Below, in pieces: positions 25,701 through 38,264 of a stretch of DNA of 64,000 nt. Under the pieces are notes generated by a model. That model saw only the letters and a list, made by a program, of their open reading frames with translations. It made no database searches and was not told the origin of the DNA. The DNA is from Clusia tigrina (lineage: Eukaryota; Arthropoda; Insecta; Diptera; Clusiidae). The translations under genes and the position numbers were made by a program. The stretch covers positions 109,515,700 to 109,579,699 of the forward strand of contig OV050033.1 in assembly GCA_920105625.2 (NCBI GenBank). Direction: 5' to 3'. How positions within the stretch are numbered: position 1 is the first letter of the stretch; each line of letters opens with the position of its first letter.

Positions 25701-28700
25701 CAAATGCTTGTAACTTTTTACTGGAGTGTCATAAAACCTTGAAATTTTGTAACAATAAAGTACTCGAGACTCTTGTCAATTTAAGATATCGCTCAAAGCA
25801 ATGCTACCCTTGAGTCCCAAATCAAACACTGATGAATCTTCAAATGGTCCTAACTTCTATACGGTACGTCCTACACCTATCAAACTTAGCAACATACAAA
25901 TGCTTGTAACTTTTTACTGGAGCGTCATAAAACCTTGAAATTTTGTAACAATAAAGTACTCGAGCCTCTTGTCAATTTAAGCTATCGCTCAAAGCTATGC
26001 TACCCTTGAGTCCCAAATCAAACACTGATAAAATTTCAAATGACCCTAACTTCTATACGGTACGTCCTACACCTATCAAAGTTTGCAACATACAAGTGCT
26101 TGTAACTTTTTACTGGAGCGTCATAAAACCTTGAAATTTTGTAACAATAAAGTACTCGAGCCTCTTGACAATTTAAGCTATCGCTCAAAGCTATGCTACC
26201 CTTGAGTCCCAAATCGAACACTGATAAAACTTCAAATGGCCCTAATTTCTATATGGTGCATCCTATACCTATCAAAGTTTGCAACATACAAATGCTTGTA
26301 ACTTTTTACGGGAGTGTCATAAAACCTTGAAATTTTGTAACAATAAAGTACTCGAGCCACTTGCCAATTTAAGCTATCGCTCAAAGCTATGCTACCCTTG
26401 AGTCCCAAATCAAACACTGATAAAACTTCAAATGGTCCTAATTTCTATACGGTACGTCCTACACCTATCAAAGTTTGCAACATACAACTGCTTGTAACTT
26501 TTTACTGGAGCGTCATAAAACCTTGAAATTTTGTAACAATAAAGTACTCGAGCCTCTTGTCAATTTAAGCAATCGCTCAAAGCTATACTACCCTTGAGTC
26601 CCAAATCAAACACTGATAAAACTTCAAATGGTCCTAACTTCTATACGGTACGTCCTACACCTATCAAACTTAGCAACATACAAATGCTTGTAACTTTTTA
26701 CTGGAGCGTCATAAAACCTTGAAATTTTGTAACAATAAAGTACTCGAGCCTCTTGTCAATTTAAGCTATCGCTCAAAGCTATGCTACCCTTGAGCCCCAA
26801 ATCAAACACTGATCAAATTTCAAATGGCCCTAACTTCTATACGGTACGTCCTACACCTATCAAAGTTTGCAACATACAAATGCTTGTAACTTTTTACTGG
26901 AGGTCATAACACATTGAAATTTTGTAACAATAAAGTGCTCGAGCCTCTTGACAATTTAAGCTATTGCTCAAAGCTATGCTACCCTTGAGTCCCAAATTAA
27001 ACACTGATAAAACTTCAAATGGTCCTAACTTCTATACGGTACGTCCTACACCTATCAAAGTTTGCAACATACAAATGCTTGTAACTTTTTACTGGAGCGT
27101 CATAAAACCTTGAAATTTTGTAACAATAAATTACTCGAGCCTCTTGTCAATTTACGCTATCGCTCAAAGCTATGCTACTCTTGAGTCCCAAATCAAACAC
27201 TGATAAAAGTTCAAATGGCCCTAACTTCTATACGGTACGTCCTACACCTATCAAAGTTTGCAACATACAAGTGATTGTAACTTTTTGCTGGAGCGTCATA
27301 AAACCTGGAAATTTTGTAACAATAAAGTACTCGAGCCTCTTGTCAATTTAAGCTATCGCTCAAAGCTATGCTACGTTTGAGTCCCAAATCAAACAATGAT
27401 AAAGCTTCAAATGGCCCTAACTTCTATACGGTGCATCCTATACCTATCAAAGTTTGCAACATACAAATGCTTGTAACTTTTTACTGGAGTGTCATAAAAT
27501 CTTGAAATTTTGTAACAATAAAGTACTCGAGCCTCTTGTCAATTTAAGCTATCGCTCAAAGCTGTGCTACCCTCGAGTCCCAAATCAAACACTGAAAAAA
27601 CTTCAAATGGCCCTAACTTCTATACGCTACGTCGTACACCTATCAAAGTTTGCAACATACAAATGCTAGTAACTTTTTACTGGAGCGTCATAAAATCTTG
27701 AAATTTTGTAACAATAAAGTACTTGAGCCTCTTGTCAATTTAAGTTATCGCTCAAAGCTATGCTACCCTTGAGTCCCAAATCAAACACTGATAAAAATTC
27801 AAATGGCCCTAACTTCTATATGGCACGTCCTACACCTATCAAAGTTTACAACATATAAGTGCTTGTGACTTTTTACTGGAGCGTCATAAAACCTTGAAAT
27901 TTTTTAACATTAAAGTATTCGAGCCTCTTGTCAATTTAAGCTATCGCTCAAAGCTGTGCTACCCTTGAGTCCCAAATCAAACACTGATAAAGCTTCAAAT
28001 GGCCCTAACTTCTATACGGTGCATCCTATACCTATCAAAGTTTGCAACATACAAATGCTTGTAACTTTTTACTGGAGTGTCATAAAATCTTGAAATTTTG
28101 CAACAATAAAGTACTCGAGCCTCTTGTCAATTTAAGCTATCGCTCAAAGCTATGCTACCCTCGGGTCCCAAATCAAACACTGAAAAAACTTCAAATGGCC
28201 CTAACTTCTATACGCTACGTCGTACACCTATCAAAGTTTGCAACATACAATTGCTAGTAACTTTTTACTGGAGCGTCATAAAATCTTGAAATTTTGTAAC
28301 AATAAAGTACTCGAGCCTCTTGTCAATTTAAGCAATCGCTCAAAGCTATACTACCCTTGAGTCCCAAATAAAACATTGATAAAACTTCAAATGGCCCTAA
28401 TTTCTATACGGTGCATCCTATACCTATCAAAATTTGCAACATACAAATGCTTGTAACTTTTTACTGGAGTGTCATAAAACCTTGAAATTTTGTAACAATA
28501 AAGTACTCGAGACTCTTGTCAATTTAAGATATCGCTCAAAGCAATGCTACCCTTGAGTCCCAAATCAAACACTGATGAATCTTCAAATGGTCCTAACTTC
28601 TATACGGTACGTCCTACACCTATCAAACTTAGCAACATACAAATGCTTGTAACTTTTTACTGGAGCGTCATAAAACCTTGAAATTTTGTAACAATAAAGT

Positions 28701-31700
28701 ACTCGAGCCTCTTGACAATTTAAGCTATCGCTCAAAGCTATGCTACCCTTGAGTCCCAAATCGAACACTGATAAAACTTCAAATGGCCCTAATTTCTATA
28801 TGGTGCATCCTATACCTATCAAAGTTTGCAACATACAAATGCTTGTAACTTTTTACGGGAGTGTCATAAAACCTTGAAATTTTGTAACAATAAAGTATTC
28901 GAGCCTCTTGTCAACTTAAGCTATCGCTCAAAGCTATGCTACCCTTGAGTCCCAAATCAAACACTGATAAAATTTCAAATGACCCTAACTTCTATACGGT
29001 ACGTCCTACACCTATCAAAGTTTGCAACATACAAGTGCTTGTAACTTTTTACTGGAGCGTCATAAAACCTTGAAATTTTGTAACAATAAAGTACTCGAGC
29101 CACTTGCCAATTTAAGCTATCGCTCAAAGCTATGCTACCCTTGAGTCCCAAATCAAACACTGATAAAACTTCAAATGGCCCGAACTTCTATACGGTACGT
29201 ATTACACCTATCAAAGTTTGCAACATACACATGCTTGTAACTTTTTACTGGAGCGTCATAAAACCTTGAAATTTTGTAACAATAAAGTATTCGAGCCTCT
29301 TGTCAACTTAAGCTATCGCTCAAAGCTATGCTACCCTTGAGTCCCAAATCAAACACTGATAAAACTTCAAATGGCCCTAACTTATATACGGTACTTCCTA
29401 CACCTATCAAAGTTTGCAACATTCAAATGCTTGTAACTTTTTACTGGAGCGTCATAAAACCTTGAAATTTTGTAACAATAAAGTACTCGAGCCTCTTGTC
29501 AATTTAAGCTATCGTTCATAGCTATGCTACCCTCGAGTCCCAAATCAAACACTGATAAAACTTCAAATGGCCCTAACTTCTATACGCTACGTCCTACACC
29601 TATCAAAGTTTGCAACATACAAATGCTAGTAACTTTTTTCTGGAGCGTCATAAAATCTTGAAATTTTGTAACAATAAAATACTTGAGCCTCTTGTCAATT
29701 TAAGCTATCGCACAAAGCTATGCTACCCTTGAGTCCCAAATCAAACACTGATAAAACTTCAAATGGCCCTCACTTCTATATGGTACGTCCTACACCTATC
29801 AAAGTTTGCAACATATAACTGCTTGTAACTTTTTACTGGGGCGTCATAAAACCTTGAAATTTTGTAACAATAAAGTACTCGAGCCTCTTGTCAATTTAAG
29901 CTATCGCTCAAAGCTATGCTACTACCGTTGAGTCCCAAATCAAACAATGATAAAACTTCAAATGGCCCTAACTTATATACGGTACGTCCTACACCTATCA
30001 GAGTTTGCAACGTACAAATGCTTGTAACTTTTTACTGTAGCGTCATAAAACCTTGAAATTTTGTAACAATAAAGTACTCGAGCCTCTTTTCAATTTAAGC
30101 TATCGCTCAAAGCTATGCTACCCTTGAGTCCCAAATCAAACACCGATATAACTTCAAATGGCACTAACTTCTATACGGTGCATCCTATACCTATCAAAGT
30201 TTGCAACATACAAATGCTTGTAACTTTTTACTGGAGCGTCATAAAACCTTGAAATTTTGTAACAATAAAGTACTCGAGCCTCTTGTCAATTTAAGCTATC
30301 GCTCAAAGCTATGCTACCCTTGAGTCCCAAATCAAACACTGATAAAACTTCAAATGGCCCGAACTTCTATACGGTACGTATTACACCTATCAAAGTTTGC
30401 AACATACACATGCTTGTAACTTTTTACTGGAGCGTCATAAAACCTTGAAATTTTGTAACAATAAAGTATTCGAGCCTCTTGTCAACTTAAGCTATCGCTC
30501 AAAGCTATGCTACCCTTGAGTCCCAAATCAAACACTGATAAAACTTCAAATGGCCCTAACTTATATACGGTACTTCCTACACCTATCAAAGTTTGCAACA
30601 TTCAAATGCTTGTAACTTTTTACTGGAGCGTCATAAAACCTTGAAATTTTGTAACAATAAAGTACTCGAGCCTCTTGTCAATTTAAGCTATCGTTCATAG
30701 CTATGCTACCCTCGAGTCCCAAATCAAACACTGATAAAACTTCAAATGGCCCTAACTTCTATACGCTACGTCCTACACCTATCAAAGTTTGCAACATACA
30801 AATGCTAGTAACTTTTTTCTGGAGCGTCATAAAATCTTGAAATTTTGTAACAATAAAATACTTGAGCCTCTTGTCAATTTAAGCTATCGCACAAAGCTAT
30901 GCTACCCTTGAGTCCCAAATCAAACACTGATAAAACTTCAAATGGCCCTAACTTCTATATGGTACGTCCTACACCTATCAAAGTTTGCAACATATAACTG
31001 CTTGTAACTTTTTACTGGGGCGTCATAAAACCTTGAAATTTTGTAACAATAAAGTACTCGAGCCTCTTGTCAATTTAAGCTATCGCTCAAAGCTATGCTA
31101 CTACCGTTGAGTCCCAAATCAAACAATGATAAAACTTCAAATGGCCCTAACTTATATACGGTACGTCCTACACCTATCAGAGTTTGCAACGTACAAATGC
31201 TTGTAACTTTTTACTGTAGCGTCATAAAACCTTGAAATTTTGTAACAATAAAGTACTCGAGCCTCTTTTCAATTTAAGCTATCGCTCAAAGCTATGCTAC
31301 CCTTGAGTCCCAAATCAAACACCGATATAACTTCAAATGGCACTAACTTCTATACGGTGCATCCTATACCTATCAAAGTTTGCAACATACAAATGCTTGT
31401 AACTTTTTACTGGAGTGTCATAAAACCTTGAAATTTTGTAACAATAAAGTACTCGAGCCTCTTGTCAATTTAAGCTATCGCTCAAAGCTATGCTACCCTT
31501 GAGTCCCAAATCAAACACTGATAAAACTTCAAATGGCCCAAACTTCTATATGGTACGTCCTACACCTATCAAAGTTTGCAACATATAAGTGCTTGTAACT
31601 TTTTACTGGGGCGTCATAAAACTTTGAAATTTTGTAACAATAAATTACTCGAGCCTCTTGTCAATTTAAGCTATCGCTCAAAGCTATGCTACTACGGTTG

Positions 31701-32856
31701 AGTCCCAAATCAAACACTGATAAAACTTCAAATGGCCCTAACTTCTATGCGGTGCATCCTATACCTATCAAAGTTTGCAACATACGAATGCTTGTAACTT
31801 TTTACTGGAGCGTCACAAAACCTTGAAATTTTGTAACAATAAAGTACTCAAGCCTCTTGTCAATTTAAGCTATCGCTCAAAGCTTTGCTACCCTTGAGTC
31901 CCAAATCAAACACTAATAAAACTTCAAATGGCCCTAACTTCTATACGGTACGTCCTACACCTATCAATGTTTGCAACATACAATTGCTTGAAACTTTTTA
32001 CTGGAGCGTCATTAAACCTTGAAATTTTGTAACAATAAAGTACTCGAGACTCTTGTCAATTTAAGCTATCGCTCAAAGCTATGCTACCCTTAAGTCCCAA
32101 ATCAAACACTGATAAATCTTCAAATGGCCCTAGTTTCTATACGGTACGTCCTACACCTATCAAACTTAGCAACATACAAATGCTTGTAGCTTTTTACTGG
32201 AGCGTCATAAAACCTTGAAATTTTGTAACAATAAAGTACTCGAGCCTCTTGCCAATTTAAGCTATCGCTCATAGCTATGCTACCCTCGAGTCCCAAATCA
32301 AACACTGATAAAACTTCAAATGGCCCTAACTTTTATACGCTACGTCCTACACCTATCAAAGTTTGCAACATACGAATGCTAGTAACTTTCTACTGGAGCG
32401 TCATAAAATCTTGAAATTTTGTAACAATAAAATACTTGAGCCTCTTGTCAATTTAAGCTATCGCTCAAAGCTATGCTACCCTTGAGTCCCAAATCAAACA
32501 CTGATAAAACTTCAAATGGCCCAAACTTCTATATGGTACGTCCTACACCTATCAATGTTTGCAACATACAATTGCTTGAAACTTTTTACTGGAGCGTCAT
32601 AAAACCTTGAAATTTTGTAACAATAAAGTACTCGAGACTCTTGTCAATTTAAGCTATCGCTCAAAGCTATGCTACCCTTAAGTCCCAAATCAAACACTGA
32701 TAAAATTTCAAATGGCCCTAACTTCTATACGGTACGTCCTACACCTATCAAAGTTTGGAACATACAAATGCTTGTAACTTTTTACTGGAGCGTCATAACA
32801 CCTTGAAATTTTGTAACAATAAAGTGCTCGAGCCTCTTGTCAATTTAAGCTATCGC
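19773..32856 (+). repeat. Segmental duplication, right copy (A')
   Basis: Second copy of 1-13,084. Reading both copies, I found ten single-base differences: left positions 751, 3,319, 4,616, 5,171, 5,736, 5,741, 5,955, 7,186, 11,178 and 11,785. Others may have been missed, but identity is close to 99.9%. Several differences convert a base to a variant already present in a sister HOR copy (for example 5,736 becomes the base found at the matching place in the copy near 8,479), which fits local conversion rather than only new mutation. At about 32,857 the match stops and the sequence continues into 2,355-bp HOR material. Confidence 0.93.
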
Positions 32857-35800
32857 TCAAAGCTATGCTACCCTTGAGTCCCAAATCAAACACTGATATA
32901 TCTTCAAATGGCCCTAACTTCTATACGGTACGTCCTACACCTATCAAACTTAGCAACATACAAATGCTTGTAACTTTTTACTGGAGCGTCATAAAACCTT
33001 GAAATTTTGTAACAATAAAGTACTCGAGCCTCTTGTCAATTTAAGCTATCGCTCAAAGCTATGTTACCCTTGAGTCCCAAATCCAACACTGATAAGACTT
33101 CAAATGGCCCTAATTTATATACGGTGCATCCTATACCTATCAAAGTTTACAACATACAAATGCTTGTAACTTTTTACTGAAGCGTCATAAAACCTTGCAA
33201 TTTTGTAACAATAAAGCACTCGAGCCTCTTGTCAATTTAAGCTATCGCTCAAAGCTATGCTACCCTCGAGTCCCACATCAAACACTGAAAAAACTTCAAA
33301 TGGCCCTAACTTCTATACGCTACGTCGTACACCTATCAAAGTTTGCAACATACAAATGCTAGTAACTTTTTACTGGAGCGTCATAAAATCTTGAAATTAT
33401 GTAACAATAAAGTACTCGAGCCTCTTGTCAATTTAAGCTATCGCTCAAAGCTATACTACCCTTGAGTCCCAAATAAAACATTGATAAAACTTCAAATGGC
33501 CCTAATTTCTATACGGTGCATCCTATACCTATCAAAATTTGCAACATACAAATGCTTGTAACTTTTTACTGGAGTGTCATAAAACCTTGAAATTTTGTAA
33601 CAATAAAGTACTCGAGACTCTTGTCAATTTAAGCTATCGCTCAAAGCAATGCTACCCTTGAGTCCCAAATCAAACACTGATGAATCTTCAAATGGTCCTA
33701 ACTTCTATTCGGTACGTCCTACACCTATCAAACTTAGCAACATACAAATGCTTGTAACTTTTTACTGGAGCGTCATAAAACCTTGAAATTTTGTAACAAT
33801 AAATTACTTGAGCCTCTTGTCAATTTAAGCTATCGCTCAAAGCTATGCTACCCTTGAGTCCCAAATCAAACACTGATAAAACTTCAAATGGCCCAAACTT
33901 CTATATGGTACGTCCTACACCTATCAAAGTTTGCAACATATAAGTGCTTGTAACTTTTTACTGGGGCGTCATAAAACCTTGAAATTTTGTAACAATAAAT
34001 TACTCGAGCCTCTTGTCAATTTAAGCTATCGCTCAAAGCTATGCTACTACGGTTGAGTCCCAAATCAAACACTGATAAAACTTCAAATGGCCCTAACTTC
34101 TATGCGGTGCATCCTATACCTATCAAAGTTTGCAACATACGAATGCTTGTAACTTTTTACTGGAGCGTCACAAAACCTTGAAATTTTGTAACAATAAAGT
34201 ACTCAAGCCTCTTGTCAATTTAAGCTATCGCTCAAAGCTTTGCTACCCTTGAGTCCCAAATCAAACACTAATAAAACTTCAAATGGCCCTAACTTCTATA
34301 CGGTACGTCCTACACCTATCAATGTTTGCAACATACAATTGCTTGAAACTTTTTACTGGAGCGTCATTAAACCTTGAAATTTTGTAACAATAAAGTACTC
34401 GAGACTCTTGTCAATTTAAGCTATCGCTCAAAGCTATGCTACCCTTAAGTCCCAAATCAAACACTGATAAATCTTCAAATGGCCCTAGTTTCTATACGGT
34501 ACGTCCTACACCTATCAAACTTAGCAACATACAAATGCTTGTAGCTTTTTACTGGAGCGTCATAAAACCTTGAAATTTTGTAACAATAAAGTACTCGAGC
34601 CTCTTGCCAATTTAAGCTATCGCTCATAGCTATGCTACCCTCGAGTCCCAAATCAAACACTGATAAAACTTCAAATGGCCCTAACTTTTATACGCTACGT
34701 CCTACACCTATCAAAGTTTGCAACATACGAATGCTAGTAACTTTCTACTGGAGCGTCATAAAATCTTGAAATTTTGTAACAATAAAATACTTGAGCCTCT
34801 TGTCAATTTAAGCTATCGCTCAAAGCTATGCTACCCTTGAGTCCCAAATCAAACACTGATAAAACTTCAAATGGCCCAAACTTCTATATGGTACGTCCTA
34901 CACCTATCAATGTTTGCAACATACAATTGCTTGAAACTTTTTACTGGAGCGTCATAAAACCTTGAAATTTTGTAACAATAAAGTACTCGAGACTCTTGTC
35001 AATTTAAGCTATCGCTCAAAGCTATGCTACCCTTAAGTCCCAAATCAAACACTGATAAAATTTCAAATGGCCCTAACTTCTATACGGTACGTCCTACACC
35101 TATCAAAGTTTGGAACATACAAATGCTTGTAACTTTTTACTGGAGCGTCATAACACCTTGAAATTTTGTAACAATAAAGTGCTCGAGCCTCTTGTCAATT
35201 TAAGCTATCGCTCAAAGCTATGCTACCCTTGAGTCCCAAATCAAACACTGATATATCTTCAAATGGCCCTAACTTCTATACGGTACGTCCTACACCTATC
35301 AAACTTAGCAACATACAAATGCTTGTAACTTTTTACTGGAGCGTCATAAAACCTTGAAATTTTGTAACAATAAAGTACTCGAGCCTCTTGTCAATTTAAG
35401 CTATCGCTCAAAGCTATGTTACCCTTGAGTCCCAAATCCAACACTGATAAGACTTCAAAAATCGCTCAAAGCTATGCTACCCTTGAGTCCCAAATCAAAC
35501 ACTGAAAAAACTTCAAATGGCCCTAACTTCTATACGCTACGTCGTACACCTATCAAAGTTTGCAACATACAAATGCTAGTAACTTTTTACTGGAGCGTCA
35601 TAAAATCTTGAAATTATGTAACAATAAAGTACTCGAGCCTCTTGTCAATTTAAGCAATCGCTCAAAGCTATACTACCCTTGAGTCCCAAATAAAACATTG
35701 ATAAAACTTCAAATGGCCCTAATTTCTATACGGTGCATCCTATACCTATCAAAATTTGCAACATACAAATGCTTGTAACATTTTACTGGAGTGTCATAAA

Positions 35801-35984
35801 ACCTTGAAATTTTGTAACAATAAAGTACTCGAGACTCTTGTCAATTTAAGCTATCGCTCAAAGCAATGCTACCCTTGAGTCCCAAATCAAACACTGATGA
35901 ATCTTCAAATGGTCCTAACTTCTATTCGGTACGTCCTACACCTATCAAACTTAGCAACATACAAATGCTTGTAACTTTTTACTG
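31531..35984 (+). repeat. 12-monomer HOR type 1, 2,355 bp, first two units
   Basis: Unit one is 31,531-33,885 (its first part lies inside the right segmental copy). Unit two runs from 33,886 to about 35,984 and is broken. The period is 12 x 196 plus one TAC insertion. Each unit opens with the AAATGGCCCAAACTTC monomer and passes through the GCGTCACAAAACC, ATTGCTTGAAAC, TAGTTTCTATAC, ATAACACC and TGATATATC monomers in the same order. Unit two lost 138 bp at 35,459/35,460 and changes to another family near 35,985. A partial unit of the same kind starts at 11,759 in the left segmental copy. Confidence 0.9.
35452..35509 (+). repeat. Truncated 58-bp monomer (138-bp internal deletion)
   Basis: The monomer keeps its first eight or nine bases (ACTTCAAA) and then jumps straight to the ATCGCTCAAAGC part near monomer position 148. 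Compared with the parallel place in the previous HOR unit, 138 bp is missing and the offset drops from 2,355 to 2,217. The junction lies in a run of A residues, so only one to three bases of microhomology are possible. It is the only monomer in the window with a large deletion, and it shifts the register of everything to its right by 58 bp. Confidence 0.95.
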
Positions 35985-38264
35985 GAGTGTCATAAAACCT
36001 TGAAATTTTGTAACAATAAAGTACTCGAGACTCTTGTCAATTTAAGATATCGCTCAAAGCAATGCTACCCTTGAGTCCCAAATCAAACACTGATGAATCT
36101 TCAAATGGTCCTAACTTCTATACGGTACGTCCTACACCTATCAAACTTAGCAACATACAAATGCTTGTAACTTTTTACTGGAGCGTCATAAAACCTTGAA
36201 ATTTTGTAACAATAAAGTACTCGAGCCTCTTGTCAATTTAAGCTATCGCTCAAAGCTATGCTACCCTTGAGTCCCAAATCAAACACTGATAAAATTTCAA
36301 ATGACCCTAACTTCTATACGGTACGTCCTACACCTATCAAAGTTTGCAACATACAAGTGCTTGTAACTTTTTACTGGAGCGTCATAAAACCTTGAAATTT
36401 TGTAACAATAAAGTACTCGAGCCTCTTGACAATTTAAGCTATCGCTCAAAGCTATGCTACCCTTGAGTCCCAAATCGAACACTGATAAAACTTCAAATGG
36501 CCCTAATTTCTATATGGTGCATCCTATACCTATCAAAGTTTGCAACATACAAATGCTTGTAACTTTTTACGGGAGTGTCATAAAACCTTGAAATTTTGTA
36601 ACAATAAAGTACTCGAGCCACTTGCCAATTTAAGCTATCGCTCAAAGCTATGCTACCCTTGAGTCCCAAATCAAACACTGATAAAACTTCAAATGGCCCG
36701 AACTTCTATACGGTACGTATTACACCTATCAAAGTTTGCAACATACACATGCTTGTAACTTTTTACTGGAGCGTCATAAAACCTTGAAATTTTGTAACAA
36801 TAAAGTATTCGAGCCTCTTGTCAACTTAAGCTATCGCTCAAAGCTATGCTACCCTTGAGTCCCAAATCAAACACTGATAAAACTTCAAATGGCCCTAACT
36901 TATATACGGTACTTCCTACACCTATCAAAGTTTGCAACATTCAAATGCTTGTAACTTTTTACTGGAGCGTCATAAAACCTTGAAATTTTGTAACAATAAA
37001 GTACTCGAGCCTCTTGTCAATTTAAGCTATCGTTCATAGCTATGCTACCCTCGAGTCCCAAATCAAACACTGATAAAACTTCAAATGGCCCTAACTTCTA
37101 TACGCTACGTCCTACACCTATCAAAGTTTGCAACATACAAATGCTAGTAACTTTTTTCTGGAGCGTCATAAAATCTTGAAATTTTGTAACAATAAAATAC
37201 TTGAGCCTCTTGTCAATTTAAGCTATCGCACAAAGCTATGCTACCCTTGAGTCCCAAATCAAACACTGATAAAACTTCAAATGGCCCTCACTTCTATATG
37301 GTACGTCCTACACCTATCAAAGTTTGCAACATATAACTGCTTGTAACTTTTTACTGGGGCGTCATAAAACCTTGAAATTTTGTAACAATAAAGTACTCGA
37401 GCCTCTTGTCAATTTAAGCTATCGCTCAAAGCTATGCTACTACCGTTGAGTCCCAAATCAAACAATGATAAAACTTCAAATGGCCCTAACTTATATACGG
37501 TACGTCCTACACCTATCAGAGTTTGCAACGTACAAATGCTTGTAACTTTTTACTGTAGCGTCATAAAACCTTGAAATTTTGTAACAATAAAGTACTCGAG
37601 CCTCTTTTCAATTTAAGCTATCGCTCAAAGCTATGCTACCCTTGAGTCCCAAATCAAACACCGATATAACTTCAAATGGCACTAACTTCTATACGGTGCA
37701 TCCTATACCTATCAAAGTTTGCAACATACAAATGCTTGTAACTTTTTACTGGAGTGTCATAAAACCTTGAAATTTTGTAACAATAAAGTACTCGAGCCTC
37801 TTGTCAATTTAAGCTATCGCTCAAAGCTATGCTACCCTTGAGTCCCAAATCAAACACTGATAAAACTTCAAATGGCCCAAACTTCTATATGGTACGTCCT
37901 ACACCTATCAAAGTTTGCAACATATAAGTGCTTGTAACTTTTTACTGGGGCGTCATAAAACTTTGAAATTTTGTAACAATAAATTACTCGAGCCTCTTGT
38001 CAATTTAAGCTATCGCTCAAAGCTATGCTACTACGGTTGAGTCCCAAATCAAACACTGATAAAACTTCAAATGGCCCTAACTTCTATACGCTACGTCCTA
38101 CACCTATCAAAGTTTGCAACATACGAATGCTAGTAACTTTTTACTGGAGCGTCATAAAATCTTGAAATTTTGTAACAATAAAATACTTGAGCCTCTTGTC
38201 AATTTAAGCTATCGCTCAAAGCTATGCTACCCTTGAGTCCCAAATCAAACACTGATAAAACTTC
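35985..38264 (+). repeat. Inserted mosaic block between HOR units
   Basis: Near 35,985 the 2,355-bp HOR gives way to material matching 16,525-17,947 (offset 19,460). From 36,691 to about 38,060 it also matches 30,352-31,721 (offset 6,339). The block then carries a two-monomer duplication: AAATGGCCCAAAC monomers at 37,870 and 38,265 lie 395 bp apart, two monomers plus one TAC insertion. After 38,265 the regular 2,355-bp HOR resumes. This looks like a patch copied or exchanged in from the A-type family. Confidence 0.82.

Noticed and set aside
1..32856. The 19.8-kb duplication as a pure assembly error
   Set aside because: The copies differ at ten or more bases and enter different sequences at 13,085 and 32,857, which argues for a real duplication. 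It is not fully excluded without reads.
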